Assembly: GCF_050003625.1 (NCBI RefSeq)
Contig: NC_134400.1
Span: forward strand, 62,248,241-62,312,240
Direction of reading: 5' to 3'
DNA length: 64,000 nt
From: Haematobia irritans
Taxonomy: Eukaryota; Arthropoda; Insecta; Diptera; Muscidae
Shown: positions 1 through 10,614 of the stretch, one piece after another
Layout: every line of letters starts with the position of its first letter
Numbering within the stretch: position 1 is the first letter of the stretch
Made by a program: the position numbers and the translations under genes
The notes under the pieces: model-generated
What the model was told of the DNA's origin: nothing
The model's input: only the letters and a program-made list of their open reading frames with translations
The model's database searches: none

Positions 1-143
1 ATATCAGTCATCAAACCCCTCTGAAATTCTATATATTTTCAAGTAACTAGGTACGACGAAGAGTTTTCAAAGAAAACTATTATATTTGATTCATGGTGGT
101 GTATATACTTGTTTTAATAAAATGTCATTAATACTAATCGTAC

Positions 144-390
144 CTTTTCATCAATTTCCTTTTTTATTTTATCTGTTGTGGTGTCGATGTTAGCTTGCTT
201 TTTTAAAATATTCTGGTAGTCTCTTTCATATGTTGTAAGATTTTCTTTAGCCAATCCCAAATCTTGTTCGTACTCAGCTAGTTTCTTTTGCATTTCATTA
301 ATTTCCAGACGTAGCTTTTTAGCCGAACAAACACTGAGCTTATCTTGTATCTCTTTCCGTGCATTATAGCGTTCCAACTGCTGTTTTAAC
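144..390 (-). CDS. SMC5: SMC5 exon, start of coiled coil
   Basis: The third visible SMC5 exon follows a TTTTTAG acceptor. Its first G completes the split glutamate codon, so the three exons read through in one frame. The protein segment begins ELKQQLERYNARKE and is rich in charged heptad-like residues, as expected for the long coiled-coil arm. The exon ends at DEK with donor GTACGA. Transcription runs leftward, so the hinge and C-terminal head lie beyond position 1. The identity rests mainly on the two upstream exons and the perfect phase match, since coiled coil alone is not diagnostic. Confidence 0.88.
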
Positions 391-461
391 CTAAAAACAA
401 AACAAAAATCAATTTTCTAGAATCACTTTTATTTTAATCACAACAGAATTTCAAAACAACC

Positions 462-629
462 TTAGGTTAGGTATAGTGGCCGCCCGATATTTCAGGCTCA
501 CATAGACTATTCAGTCCATTGTGATAGCCACCGTGGTGCAATGGTTAGCATGCCCGCCTTGCATACACAAGGTCGTGGGTTCGATTCCTGCTTCGACCGA
601 ACACCAAAAAGTTTTTCGGCGGTGGATTA
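462..629. mobile_element. Two SINE fragments in inverted arrangement
   Basis: Positions 462-523 match the tail of the local tRNA-derived SINE read on the minus strand. Positions 524-629 match its tRNA-like head on the plus strand, with A box TGGTGCAATGG and B box GGTTCGATTCC, followed by the body motif ending GGTGGATTAT. The body stops there, so both parts are truncated. Confidence 0.75.
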
Positions 630-745
630 TAACAATGAGCAGACGGACGGATGTACTTTATATAGTCGGAACTCGATATTTTAATGTGTTACAAACGGAA
701 TGACAAACTTATTATGCCCCATACTATAGCGAATGGTATAAAAAC
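630..745 (+). repeat. Tail fragment of modular repeat R
   Basis: After the SINE break the sequence reads through a short ACGG tract and then a segment ending with TGTTACAAACGGAATGAC. The same segment is found near 61330-61370 at the end of a full modular repeat. Only the tail is present. Confidence 0.6.
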
Positions 746-918
746 AATGTGTTTACATGCTATCTGCCATTTTTGTACCATTAAAAAGGTTTTGGAATGA
801 AATGATAAATTTCATTTACAGGCTCGTAAAGCAGAGTCTGATAAAGCAACGATTATGTAAGTCGCTCAAGTAAACCATTACTACATGAGGGCTTTATTTA
901 TTAGTATTGGTACATTCA

Positions 919-2655
919 AATAGGGTATTTTCCGGTATTTCGGAAAAGCGGGAATTCTCGGCAATTTTCCTTTAAAATGTTTCATATAAAATATTAGTAT
1001 CAACACTACAAAAATGATTTAGAGCACCATTGGATTAATTTAGACTAAGTAGAGAGGAATATAAAAAATAATTTAATTGTGTTCGACGGTTTAGATCAGC
1101 GCTTCCCAAAGGGTCAGCGTCATTTTAAGTTGAGCAGGTGTTGTATCATTAAATTTGTAAAACAACACAAATGTGTAAGTTCAACAAAACGTCAATAACA
1201 TACTACGAAAGAACGTACGAAACATTTCGAAATATTAATTTATAACCAAAGTTAGAAATAGAAGTTATGTGCAATGCAGTAATTTGTTGTAGGTTTTCAT
1301 TATTATTCGTATACTAACTTTGTCCTTCATGTTTATATATAATCTGGTTCGAGGTAAAATTCTGAGCCGATCTACAAATGTCCTTCAGTTGAAATCACTT
1401 CCAAATGAAATAAGCTATGGACATGAAACTTGGTACAAGTAGTTCTCATTATGTAGGTCGGATGGTATTGCAAATGGCCCATATCGAATCACCTTTAGAT
1501 ATAACGGCCATATAGAACGATTCGATAGTATATGCCCTCTAGCCACCATACAAATATTGGTTTATATCCATTCATAATTATCTATAGAATCCTCTATATA
1601 AAACAATCAAGAACTACGGAGACTTATATAGGTAACCTAACCTAACCTATATAGGTATTTAATCAGAATTTTTATCTAACATAGACTCAATATGGAACTC
1701 ACGTTAACGAGCGCCCGACATAAATACTCACATGATTTTTTTTTTTTTGTTGTATGGTTGTTATGATTTTTGGCTGATGTAAGAGAAGAGGTTAAAATAA
1801 AATAAAGGGTGGTTAAAATTTCAAGGGCCGATGTTGATTTTGAATAAAACACAAACTATTTAGGAAATTATTGTAATTTTATTTTATTATGATATATTGG
1901 TATTACTCAATTATTTATGGAACAAAATATCGGCCAAATGGGCGCCGCGACCTCGGTGTCACACCTCCATCCGATGGTCCAAATTTTCGATGACGCTGAG
2001 GCATAATGGAGGTTCTATGCCGTTAATGTGCCGAATTATTTCATCCTTTAGCTCTTGAATTGTTGCTGGCTTATCGACGTACACCTTTTCTTTCAAATAA
2101 CCCCAAAGAAAAAAGTCCATCGGTGTCAAATCACATGATCTTGGCGGCCAATTGACATCGCCATTACGTGAGATAACACGGCCATAGAATTTGTTGCGCA
2201 AAAGAGCCATTGTTTCGTTAGCTGTGTGGCAAGTGGCAGCGTCCTGCTGAAACCACATATCGTCCACATCCATATTTTCCCATTCGGGCCATAAAAACTT
2301 TGTTATCATCTCACGATAGCGAACACCATTCACAGTAACTGCCTGACCGGCCTCATTTTGGAAAAAAATACGGCCCGATGATGCCGCCAGCCCATAAATC
2401 GCACCAAACAGTCACTCTATGTGGGTGCATTGGTTTTTCGACAATCACTCTTGGATTCTCATTCGCCCAAATGCGGCAATTCTGTTTATTGACGAATCCA
2501 CTGAGGTGAAACGAATCCACTGAGGTGAAAACACCAGCCTTAAGCTATTTCTAACATAATAAAATGTTCAAAATGTATATCTCTTCTCATCTCTTTGAGC
2601 GGGATCCCGCGAAATTCGATAAATTCCCACTTTTCTGGAAAAAAAGCTCTCACTA
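919..2655. mobile_element. Possible hAT-type relic with split ends
   Basis: At 919 a TAGGGTATTTTCCGG end followed by GGAAAAGCGGGAA resembles the ends of the well-defined hAT element at 9470-10236. A segment at about 2600-2650, with GCGGGATCCCG and a TTCC-rich stretch, looks like the opposite end. If they belong together, the mariner relic at 1805-2560 inserted inside. No target duplication is visible, so this pairing is tentative. Confidence 0.3.
1805..2560 (-). pseudogene. Dead DD41D mariner (rosa-type) transposase
   Basis: The minus strand encodes the C-terminal half of a transposase of the IS630-Tc1-mariner group, with QQDAATCHT, WPPRSCDLTP and DFFLWGY. There are 41 residues between the last two catalytic aspartates, the DD41D signature of rosa-type elements. 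It is broken in several ways. An extra T in a T run near 2365 shifts frame. A TGA near 1960 interrupts the end before an otherwise normal C-terminus reading RGAHLADILFHK. An 18-bp direct duplication near 2500-2535 replaces the region of the first catalytic aspartate. An AAGGGTGGTTAAAA end at 1805 marks the 3' terminus. The other end is missing. It belongs to a different subfamily from the two near-identical copies at 20.1 and 40.4 kb. Confidence 0.85.
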
Positions 2656-2701
2656 CGAACCATCACAAATACGAAATGAATGAATGAATTAAATAAATTA
2701 A

Positions 2702-2787
2702 TGATTGGTAGGTTCAATCCCAGTTTCGACCAAAACACCAAAAACTTTTTCGGCGGTGGATTATCCCCTCTCAGTAATGCTATTGAC
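2702..2787 (+). mobile_element. SINE fragment
   Basis: B box GGTTCAATCCC followed by the SINE body motif through CGGCGGTGGATTATCCC and AGTAATGCT. The head upstream of the B box and the rest of the body are absent. Confidence 0.7.
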
Positions 2788-2904
2788 TAAATGTAAAATC
2801 GGGCAGCATCGGGCTCAAATTAAGAGCCATGCCAACCTCATTTTGTTGGGCATGACTGTTACTTTGCGGAAAATAAAAGCGACAAAAATATACTTCAGAC
2901 TTAC

Positions 2905-3083
2905 TCGTCAACACGAACCGTTGCCGACTCAAGCTTTTGCAACAAAGTTTTATAGAGGGATTTTCCATTCTCTTGAGAATTTCGAAGTTCCTTCAATTTT
3001 TTTAAATTATCGATCACGTCTTGTCCGCAAACAGAATTAACTGTATTAGACAGTATTTCTTGGGGATTCATTTTTGCAAAATC
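2905..3083 (-). CDS. SMC5: SMC5 exon, DFAKMNPQEIL segment
   Basis: This second visible exon of SMC5 starts after ATTTTAG and reads DFAKMNPQEILSNTV, directly continuing the FLPQDRVQ end of the previous exon as in SMC5 of other animals. It closes at VRVDE with donor GTAAGT. The 179 nt leave two bases of a split glutamate codon, which the next exon completes. It covers the end of the N-terminal head lobe and the start of the coiled coil. The intron upstream of it is only 70 nt, while the one downstream is about 2.5 kb and full of transposon remnants. Confidence 0.92.
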
Positions 3084-3153
3084 CTAAAATGGGATAACCA
3101 AAAACTGAGCATTATAGGAATGTATGAAATATATAAGAAAACAAAGTACTAAC

Positions 3154-3523
3154 CTGTACTCTATCCTGGGGAAGGAACTGACATAAATTTCCCACCTGTA
3201 TTTTAAATTTATCCACACTTTCCAAGAACTTCTTATGTGTTACTGTCTGACTATTCACAGCAAATTGCGATTTCCCATCTTTATCGAAGGTACGTTGGTA
3301 TTTAATGGTTTCTTCGCCATGGCCATACACTTCAACAGTAACGATAGATGAATCATAACCATTTTTTACGTAGTCACCAATAGAACTTGAGCGGGCAAGA
3401 ATTTTGGGATCGCCACCTAAGCCCAGCACAATGGCAGAAACTAAAGTTGATTTACCAGTTCCGTTTGGGCCTATAATAACGTTTAGATACTCCGATGGAT
3501 GAAAAATGCATTCACCATATGTA
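3154..3523 (-). CDS. SMC5: SMC5 exon with Walker A (N-terminal ATPase head)
   Basis: This is the most upstream visible exon of structural maintenance of chromosomes 5, the ATPase that pairs with SMC6 in the nuclear SMC5/6 complex acting in DNA repair and replication stress. The minus-strand reading opens with TYGECIFHP and then IIGPNGTGKST, the Walker A nucleotide-binding loop, followed by GLGGDPKILARSS and GDYVKNG, and ends in LCQFLPQDRVQ, all hallmarks of SMC5. The acceptor is an AG just above 3523 and the donor is CAG|GTTAGT below 3154. The 370-nt exon begins with one base completing a previous codon and ends in frame. The next exon joins without a gap in the protein. The upstream exon with the start codon was not found to the right. 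Identity is very likely; the exact ends come from splice consensus and phase. Confidence 0.93.
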
Positions 3524-4006
3524 CTGAAATGAGGAATAAAAATATTAGATAAGTTTAGATAATTTAATTATGTCACCTCAAAGAAATTAGTTAGAACACA
3601 CAGCTGAAAACATTGTTAAAATAGCAAAAATGAAATCAGTTACGGTTTATTAAACAAGAAAACTTTTTGTTATACATATTTGTTTTTGACAAGATTACAA
3701 TGCAGATGTTGTTAACATAACTAACGTCTGATTAGTAATAAATATAGCTTTGTGCATTTCTAAATAAACTGCCAAGTCATTGTTTTGTATTTACAACGAA
3801 CTATATTGAACAAATATGACCATTTTAATGCATCCTCTCTAGAGCCCTGACGTTGCAGAACTCCCTTATCGGTGTAAAGTTGGCTTCAAGAGAAGCCTAT
3901 AAATGGCAAAGGGGGCCAACAAAAATTGTAGTCGAGTTGAAGTTTTATTAGGTATAGGCCTTTTTCAACTACGTGTTTTTTATTCAATCCTTTATTATAT
4001 CAATGT
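3524..4006. other. Upstream SMC5 intron sequence, nothing recognised
   Basis: AT-rich sequence following the SMC5 acceptor. No exon, RNA or repeat family seen elsewhere in the window was recognised. Confidence 0.5.
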
Positions 4007-4334
4007 TAGGATAGGTATAGGGCAGCTTGATATTTACAGTTCACTTAGACTATTTAGTTCATTATGATACCACAGTTGTGGACGTCTCTCTTATCACTGA
4101 GTGCTGCCCGATTCTATGTTAAGCTCAATGACAAGGGACCTCCTTTTTATAGCCGAGTCCGAACAGCGTTCCACATTACAGTGAAACCATTTAGAGAAAC
4201 TTTGAAACACTCAGAAATGTCACCAGCATTAATGAGGTGGGATAATCCACCCCTGAAAAACTTTTTGGTGTTTGGTCGAAACTGGGTTTGAACCCACGAC
4301 CCAGTGTATGCAAGGCATTGCACCACGGTGGCTC
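4007..4334 (-). mobile_element. Near full-length tRNA-derived SINE
   Basis: Complete SINE in minus orientation, about 330 bp. On the minus strand it begins with GCCACCGTGGTGCAATG, carries a B box variant GGTTCAAACCC, and continues through the shared body including ATAAAAAGGAGGTCCC and GAATCGGGCAGCACT. It ends near 4007 in a decayed pentamer tail. Point differences from the copy at 21521 and a deletion in the anticodon region show it is old. Confidence 0.85.
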
Positions 4335-4580
4335 CCAATTATCATTTGATCAATATTTGATATTTTAGCCAAGCTTGAGTGCAATCGAGAAACTAGACGA
4401 GAATAGTGATGCTTCACTAGCTCCGATAAAAGGTTTGTGTCTTTATTGTCTTATATATCAAGTACTTCTGAAGAATCAATTCAATGAAATTTTCAAAATA
4501 TGAATGGCAAAAAAAAAAATAAAGCGGTTGTATCAACAGACACACGAACAAGCGGTGAACTTAATAATTTTAATTATTTT

Positions 4581-4672
4581 TGCCAGTACTACCCCGACCG
4601 GGAATTGAACCTGGCACCATCGTGATGCAGGACCAACCCAATTCCACTGTGCAATCGAAGACCACATAACCT
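4581..4672 (-). repeat. Second type of tRNA-derived fragment
   Basis: On the minus strand a B box GGTTCAATTCCCGG lies downstream of a GCACAGTGGAATTGG A-box-like stretch, a tRNA-like layout that differs from the main SINE. It does not close into a convincing cloverleaf, so it is read as a tRNA-derived SINE remnant. Confidence 0.5.
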
Positions 4673-4728
4673 GAATTATTTTATCAGCCAAATATTAGAA
4701 TATTAACTGCAGTCACCGACTGCAAGCA

Positions 4729-5780
4729 CCCTTATTCCTGAAGTCGCCCTCGCTCTCGGCGTCGCTTTTTGTCGTCTGTCGCTTTTAAGTCGTCTCGTCA
4801 TTCATTTGGTATTCCTGCGAAGTGGCGACGACGACGATTACTTTTTGTACCAATTACAATACTCGGTAATGAAAGGCCGATATCACTAGAAAACAATCAG
4901 CTGATGTGCAAAAAAAAAGAATTTAATTTTTTCGGTTTAAAATATTTTTATTTCTGACGCAATTCTAAGTCGGAAAATCAAGAAAAAATATTTAATTTGA
5001 CGCGGAAAAAATGTGGATATATATTCGCTTCCAAAACTACAAAAATGGCGACGACGCTGAGATGGCACAAGGATCATCGTGAACACAAGGATCATCGTGG
5101 AAGAAAACAATCAGCTGATGTGCAAAACTGAATTTTTAATTATTTGCGTTTAAAATGCTGTTTGTTTGTAATCCAATGTTGACTTGGAAAATCAAAATAA
5201 ATGATAAATTTGACTCGGGAAATGATTTAGATATCTACATTAGGACAATAACAACATCCGGCATCTACAATTGGAACGACGTTGACATTATGTGTCCAAG
5301 GATCATTCAAAGTTCGACACAATTGTTACCTAAGTTTGGTGCTAAATAACATACATTGGCCTTGAAGGATTTCTATTAAAAATAAATGGAATTGAAAATC
5401 AGTACGTTTACTTTAATTGTACAGTGTTCTTTTCTATGATTTGAATGTGATGACCATAACTGCTATATATACTGATTTTTCCCCATTTTTTTGTAATTGT
5501 TGAAGATTAGTCACTTTACCTCTTAACAATTTCCATTTTTTACATTTATTTTTCAATTGTTCGATTAATAAATCTAAAAAACTTCTTCAAAAATTAAACA
5601 CTAAACTCGTCGCTGGTAAATTTAAAGGCGACAAAAACTGACAATGTTGGCGACAAAAAGCGACACCAGGAATACCGATTTTCTTCGATAGCAGAATATA
5701 TCGACGAACGGAATACCAATTAGTGGCGACTGACGAAAAGCGATAAAAAGCGACGGCGAGGGCGACTTCAGGAATAAGGG
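4729..5780. mobile_element. Foldback element with long inverted ends
   Basis: The left end CCCTTATTCCTGAAGTCGCC is matched by its reverse complement at 5761-5780, and the similarity continues inward with GTCGCTTTTT and CGTCG-rich motifs. The arms are unusually GC-rich for the region. The interior (about 4850-5600) contains only short ORFs with no recognised domain. No target duplication was identified. It is probably a non-autonomous foldback or MITE-like element. Confidence 0.75.
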
Positions 5781-5789
5781 CGAAGTTTT

Positions 5790-6123
5790 TTTTGTCTTTT
5801 TTCTATGAGTGTACAATCTCATATCTAAAAACGTTCATAGCTGGCTTAGTAAGTACGACCCGATGTAAAAATTGTTGGAGACCTTTTTTCACACTTCCAC
5901 TCCAGCTGTCACCTTCTACTGTACAACCTAAGTTAACGTCATCTTATACTTATATGTATGTAAGATCATCAGTAGGTTCCAAAGCCTATGGCAATGGCAA
6001 TAAACGTTACCCTAATTTTTGGCTAGGTAATCATTTCGTAGCGTTCAATGTCGTTATATCTCAAATGGGCGCTTAGGATGGTTTTCAGTTTTGTCAGGTG
6101 TTAAAATATATGTTGCCTTCGAT
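5790..6123. other. Unassigned intergenic sequence
   Basis: No gene or repeat recognised. The 94-codon reading frame inside has no identifiable domain. Confidence 0.4.
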
Positions 6124-6352
6124 CACGAAATTAATTGATCCAATTAATTTTTAATTGAAATGTCTTCAATCACAGAAATGACAGTACCAACTAAAAAATT
6201 AATTGAAGGTCTATTAAAAATTAACTAATCCAATTAAAACTTAATTGATATTTTTTTTTGTTTAAATAAAAAAAATTGTTGAATCAATTAAATTTGTAAT
6301 TGAAATTTTTTAAACTCAATTAAGACTTTAATTGTGAATTTTTTTCTGTGTA
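6124..6352. repeat. Palindromic AATTGA-rich MITE (family L)
   Basis: Repeated CCAATTAA, TTAATTGA and TTGATC words arranged as imperfect palindromes, with a terminus at TTTTTTTCTGTGTAG. Related copies lie at 17556-17718 and 38884-39178. Confidence 0.6.
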
Positions 6353-6691
6353 GGCTTAGTTAGCCGTGGTTTGCTTAGGTATGTTTCTAGATTCTCTTTT
6401 AAATTTCTTTGGAAGGGTCCTTATTTTAGCATTTACTCTTAAGGCTAAGCCCATATTCTATAATGTTATTCACTAATTTTCATTCGATGTCGAAGCACAA
6501 CAATTGGGATGTAAGAAGACCGGGTTTTTCTGAATGCAGAATTTCCGGATGAAAGTTGGGCAGAATTGGTAAAAACATCCATTTATATTTTAAGCCCTTA
6601 CGAATTGTGGTAAAATAAGAAACCAAGAATCAAACATTTAAGGATTATAGGATGTGAATGTTTCGTACATATTCCAAATCAAAGAAGGAGT

Positions 6692-6766
6692 AAAATGGAT
6701 TGTTATCACAATGGACTGAATAGTTTAAGTGAGTCTGAATCTTAATCGGGCTGCCACTTTAACCTA
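6692..6766 (+). mobile_element. SINE 3' tail fragment
   Basis: Matches the end of the SINE body (CACAATGGACTGAATAGT through CGGGCTGCCACTTTAACC) without the head. Confidence 0.65.
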
Positions 6767-6807
6767 AGGCCGTGAAAGGTTACTTAGTTGGATATGATGA
6801 AGATGAG

Positions 6808-7365
6808 CGTACTTTAATTCGCTGATTTTAGCCATTGTTAAAACACTCTTGTGCGCTGGTGCGTTGTCTTGATGAAAAATTATTTTTTTGTGTTTTAAGC
6901 CAGGACGTTTTTCTCGAATTTGTACATTTAATTGATCCAAAGGGTTGCAATAGTACTCTGAATTTATTGTTTTACCATATCATGCACTTTGGCTACAATT
7001 TCCACTACGTGGTTCATCTTCAATGCTTGTACGACCACGTTTAAAATCAGCAACCCAATTTTTTACTGTTGCATATGAAGGAGCACTTTCATCTAACACA
7101 TTCACCATATCATTATGAATTTCTTGACCCGACAAACCTTTTTAATGTAAATATTTAATGACAGCACGCATTTCTAATTTTCCATTGTAAAAAAATTGCG
7201 GATGCGTCTTTTTTGAACACCTGTTTCTATATGAAGGAGTTGCCAGATCGAAACAAAATTGAACATGTGTTCATAACAGAGATGGAAGTTTCCAAAACAC
7301 TTAACTTTTTTCTGTTTATACCGCGCTTTTTGTGCTAGGCTAAGAAGTTTCCGAACTGCCCTCGT
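6808..7365 (-). pseudogene. Truncated DD34D mariner transposase
   Basis: Minus-strand mariner fragment that keeps the HQDNAPAHK catalytic motif followed by VLTMAKI, then jumps to the N-terminal region. It ends in a terminal inverted repeat, CTAAGAAGTTTCCGAAC then TGCCCTCG. The same 3' stretch occurs at 22537-22797 in the larger mariner of the 18-24 kb nest. Stops and internal gaps make it inactive. It abuts a copia fragment directly. Confidence 0.8.
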
Positions 7366-7369
7366 AATA

Positions 7370-8640
7370 TTATCAAGAGATGTAAGATTTAATGAAAGTT
7401 TATCCAATTGTGAAAACAAAACTGGGAAAAATAAAGATGACACAGTAAACACACAAACAAAAGAAAATCTTATTGACATAAGATCCGAAAATGGCAACAT
7501 AGAAAATGAAGACACTTTAGAAGAAGAGCCGGCACAAGAAATTGGAAATATAGATCGTCATCGAGGAAGTTCAAAGAGAAGAACGTTCTATTGAAGATAC
7601 CTTAGGTGAGAATCATACAGAAGATGAACAAGATGATCCTATATATAAAGAACTACAAAATTCCGAACTCGATGGATGAACATCGAACAAAAGGAATAGA
7701 GATCCTGAGGACTATTCTGATGATGATGAACATATTTTGAAACGTCTAAGAGATCGAACAATAATATCGAACTCTAAATATGCAGATTTCGTTATGATTT
7801 CTCAAAAAATAGAAAGTAATATAGAAACTCCTCTTACATTTTCTGAAGCAATAAACAGCAAGCAAAGTTCTCAAAGGAAATCTGCAATGGACTCTGAAAT
7901 TCAATCACTTCAAGATAATAAAACATGGGTTTTAGAAAATCTTCCTAAAGGTGCCAAAGCTTTACCTTCAAAATGGGTGTATAAAGTAAAAGCAAATCCT
8001 GATGGCAGCATAGACAAATACAAAGCAAGACTTGTAATCAAAGCCTTTATCCAAAGAGAAGGTATCGACTATGATGAAACGTTTAGTCCAGTAGCAAAAA
8101 TGGGAACAATAAGAGCTATATTAAGTATAGCAGCAACGCAGAACATGCATCTCTCGCAGTTTGATGTCTCAAACTGTGATGGAGAATTAGAAGAAACATG
8201 CCAAAAGGATATGAAGACCAAAGTAATCGAGTGTGCAAACTTAAGGGAAGCCTCTATGGATTGAAACAAGCACCTAGATGTTGGAATCGCAAATTTGGAA
8301 ATTATCTCGTAAAACTCGGTTTCAGATCCTTGTTTGTATATTCGCGAGAAAAACGGGAAGAAGGTTATACTTGTTCTGTATGTAGATGATGGACTGCTGG
8401 CTGCTACTGACTCGAAAAATTTGAACATATTCTTAAATGAATTGAAGAGAATTCAAAATTGTTTGCAAAGAAGCAAACTACTTTTTGGGACTTGAGATTA
8501 AAAGAACTGAAGAAAAGATAACGATAACTCAAGAAGCTTATGCAAAAAGACTGTTCGAAAGATTCAATTTTCAAGATTGTAGAAGTGTTACAACACCAAT
8601 GGTTAAAAGTTCTAAAATTTCGAAACCAGGGAAAGAAAAA
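7370..8640 (+). pseudogene. copia-type polyprotein fragment (reverse transcriptase)
   Basis: The reading begins with IKRDVRFNES, resembling the end of a copia integrase region, passes through an acidic linker, and enters the copia-type reverse transcriptase. It includes WVYKVKANPDG, YKARLVIKAF, DYDETFSPVAK, SLYGLKQAPRCW in a second frame, the YVDDGLLAA catalytic motif near 8380 in a third, and GLEIKRTEEKITITQEAY after it. Frame changes near 7590, 8190 and 8370 and a stop near 7675 make it a relic. No LTR, gag, protease or RNase H was found, so both ends are missing. The 5' side abuts a mariner end and the 3' side a MITE. Confidence 0.88.
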
Positions 8641-8644
8641 GTAC

Positions 8645-8930
8645 GTGAAACATAGCAGAATTTCTACTAGAAGTCGAGTGTGAATCTGGAAAATAAAGTT
8701 GTCGTTAACTCGTTTTTAAAGGACTTTGATAGCATATGAAGAAAACAAGGTGGAAAAACGAAAAAATAAAATTTGCTTCCTACAAGCAAGTACACAAAAC
8801 CCAAATTTAAAAGAGAATTGTATCGTAAAAGTATCCTTATTTGTATTCTCCGCTTCGTTGCCTCGGAATCAATACCAAAATTTTTAAAGTAAAGACAAAA
8901 TCTTTGGAACCGAGCATGCTTTTTTCAGTG
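8645..8930 (-). repeat. TA-flanked MITE of family X, partial
   Basis: Reverse-orientation match to the element at 44219-44875. It shares CATATGCTATCAAAGTCC, GTACTTGCTT and GATTCCGAG, and ends in TTTTTTCAGTG followed by TA. About half the element is present. Confidence 0.7.
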
Positions 8931-8984
8931 TAGATTTCATCTTTCATGTGCCATATAAAACCGTATAATATATATAAAATATAG

Positions 8985-9081
8985 TAAAGAAAATTTCCCG
9001 GGAATTCCTGCACTTCATTCCCGGGAAAGCGGGAGCGAAAAAATAGCAAATTCCCGGGATCCTGTTCCCGAAAAAACCCTA
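8985..9081. mobile_element. hAT-type terminal fragment
   Basis: TTCCCGGGAA words and GGGAAAGCGGGA, ending in TTCCCGAAAAAACCCTA. These resemble the end of the hAT element at 9470-10236. Only this end is recognisable. Confidence 0.45.
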
Positions 9082-9084
9082 AAA

Positions 9085-9320
9085 TTCACAAATGACTATG
9101 TTTTGGACAAACGTAGGAGAAATGTTTGTGAATTGTGCAAGAATCCCTCTACAGATATGACCCATTTGGCATTACGTTGCACTGAAAATGAAAGTACTAG
9201 AAGAAAGATTCTTGCAAGGGAATAGTTTATTGGAACTTTTAAAAGAACTCAATAGCTCAGATAAGAAAATTGACTTAATCAAATTCCTCAAAGTGAGTAA
9301 CCTTTACCACTCCATTTAGT
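9085..9320 (+). pseudogene. Possible C-terminal end of a non-LTR retrotransposon ORF2
   Basis: One frame reads NVCELCKNPSTDMTHLALRC, a CCHC-type arrangement often found at the C-terminus of non-LTR ORF2 proteins. A second frame continues LLELLKELNSS and IDLIKFLK to a stop, as such proteins often end. A frameshift separates the two. The fragment is short, so the family is uncertain. Confidence 0.3.
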
Positions 9321-9469
9321 ATTTTATTTATTTGTCGTGTTCTATAACATATATTATATAATAATTACATATTATTTCCTTTTTTTAATTTTTTGCAATC
9401 TTTATAATTATATATTCAATTGCTCACCTGTATCTACTTTAATGAATTTTCATAATTATACAATACATG

Positions 9470-10236
9470 TAGGGGTTTTTCCCGGGAACGTTCTAGCCCA
9501 GGCCTTCCAATTGTTTAAAAGAAGGTTGCTCTTCCTAATTTATTATCGTCATATTTCTGTAAACCGACATTCCAATAGTCTGGTACACTAAGTAAACCTT
9601 TATGAACAATGGGTCATTTTACCTTATATAGCCACTTTTGCAAATCCATAATTTTAAAATATTTTCATAATTATTGCAAGGATGTATTTATAAAAATGGC
9701 AACATTTATTATGATAGTTACTTTAATATCAAATATAGATGGTGTATTTCTTTCGGGAATATTGATCGAAAATTTACATATAGTGAAGTATAGTGACTGT
9801 TTTATGATGGTGACATTGAAAAAAGTTTCTATCATTTCCATACAATTTTTTAAATATAAACAATCCCAATATATCGGAAGAGACTTCCATTTTAACCATT
9901 GTAAAAGATTTTTGTATTTTGTGTATTACAAGATATCATATTTTAGTATGATTTATGGCTGGTATAAGCGATTAACATAATAATACATTGTCAGTGGCCC
10001 GAACAGCGCCTTATTTTAGTATGATTTATGGCTGATATAAGCGATTAACATAATAATACATTGTCAGTGGCCCGGACAACGCCTTATAACCGTAGCTTTG
10101 GACGATTTCTAATTTATTCAAAAGTATAAATATATGCCACATCGAAGCAGGTTTCCCTTAGACTGGGATCCCGGTAAATTAGAAAAAATTTCCCGCTTTC
10201 CCGGAAATGGAAAAAGTCCGGCAAAAGAAACCCCTA
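9470..10236. mobile_element. Non-autonomous hAT element with perfect 8-bp TSD
   Basis: The 767-bp element starts TAGGGGTTTTTCCCGGGAA and ends with GAAACCCCTA, and is flanked by identical 8-bp direct repeats AATACATG at 9462-9469 and 10237-10244. The 8-bp duplication and TAGGG termini are characteristic of hAT transposons. The 123-codon frame inside has no transposase motif. The right half contains a 70-bp tandem duplication (about 9945-10085) with words such as TTAGTATGATTTATGGCTG twice. It probably moves using a transposase encoded elsewhere. Confidence 0.9.
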
Positions 10237-10296
10237 AATACATGTCAAGAACCACAATATTGTATTAAATACTACAGTAAACTTATATACACATAC

Positions 10297-10614
10297 TGTT
10301 TAAGTTCAAATGCCGTTTTTTTAGCTTTGTTCAGTCATATAATCATTTTCAAGTGTAATCCCTCCGTTAGGATTTGTCTATGCCTTTTTCTGCCTTTCGG
10401 TACGAAAATAAGGACATTTTCTAACGTCAAATGTCATCAACCCCCGCCTTTCGGCATCCAAGCTTTTGGTCATTCTCTTTTGAGACTCTCTCGCTTCTAC
10501 GAAGGTAAATATTGTTTGACGAACAATAATTGATTAAATAAAGCCCAAATATTTTGGTTCAACTTCTAAACCAGTGCCTTTTTATTTCTTTTCTACTTTT
10601 ATGCCACGCAATCA
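10297..10614 (+). repeat. Left LTR of BEL/Pao element
   Basis: 318 bp from TGTTTAAGTTC to CACGCAATCA. It is identical to the right LTR except at the fourth base from the end (A here, T there). ATTAAATAAAGCCC near 10535 is a likely polyadenylation signal. An open frame crossing most of the LTR occurs in both copies and is a by-product of the repeat, not a gene. Confidence 0.95.

Larger units (their letters stand above)
391..2904 (-). other. SMC5 intron loaded with transposon remnants
   Basis: A single intron of about 2.5 kb between two SMC5 exons, against 70 nt for the neighbouring intron. It contains SINE pieces, a tail of a modular repeat, a probable hAT relic and a dead DD41D mariner. No exon was seen inside it. 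Its size is best explained by repeated insertion. Confidence 0.8.

Noticed and set aside
526..600. Possible functional tRNA genes at SINE heads
   Set aside because: A and B boxes are clear, but acceptor and anticodon stems do not pair convincingly, and each is joined to the same SINE body or element core.
1629..1655. Short run of CCTAA units as another SINE
   Set aside because: No SINE body precedes it; three units could be chance.
4769..5349. Short plus-strand ORFs inside the foldback element at 4729-5780
   Set aside because: No domain, and the element's inverted arms explain the sequence.
10310..10533. Frame of about 75 codons found identically at 10310 and 16184
   Set aside because: It lies inside the two LTRs and is duplicated because the LTR is duplicated; no domain is present.
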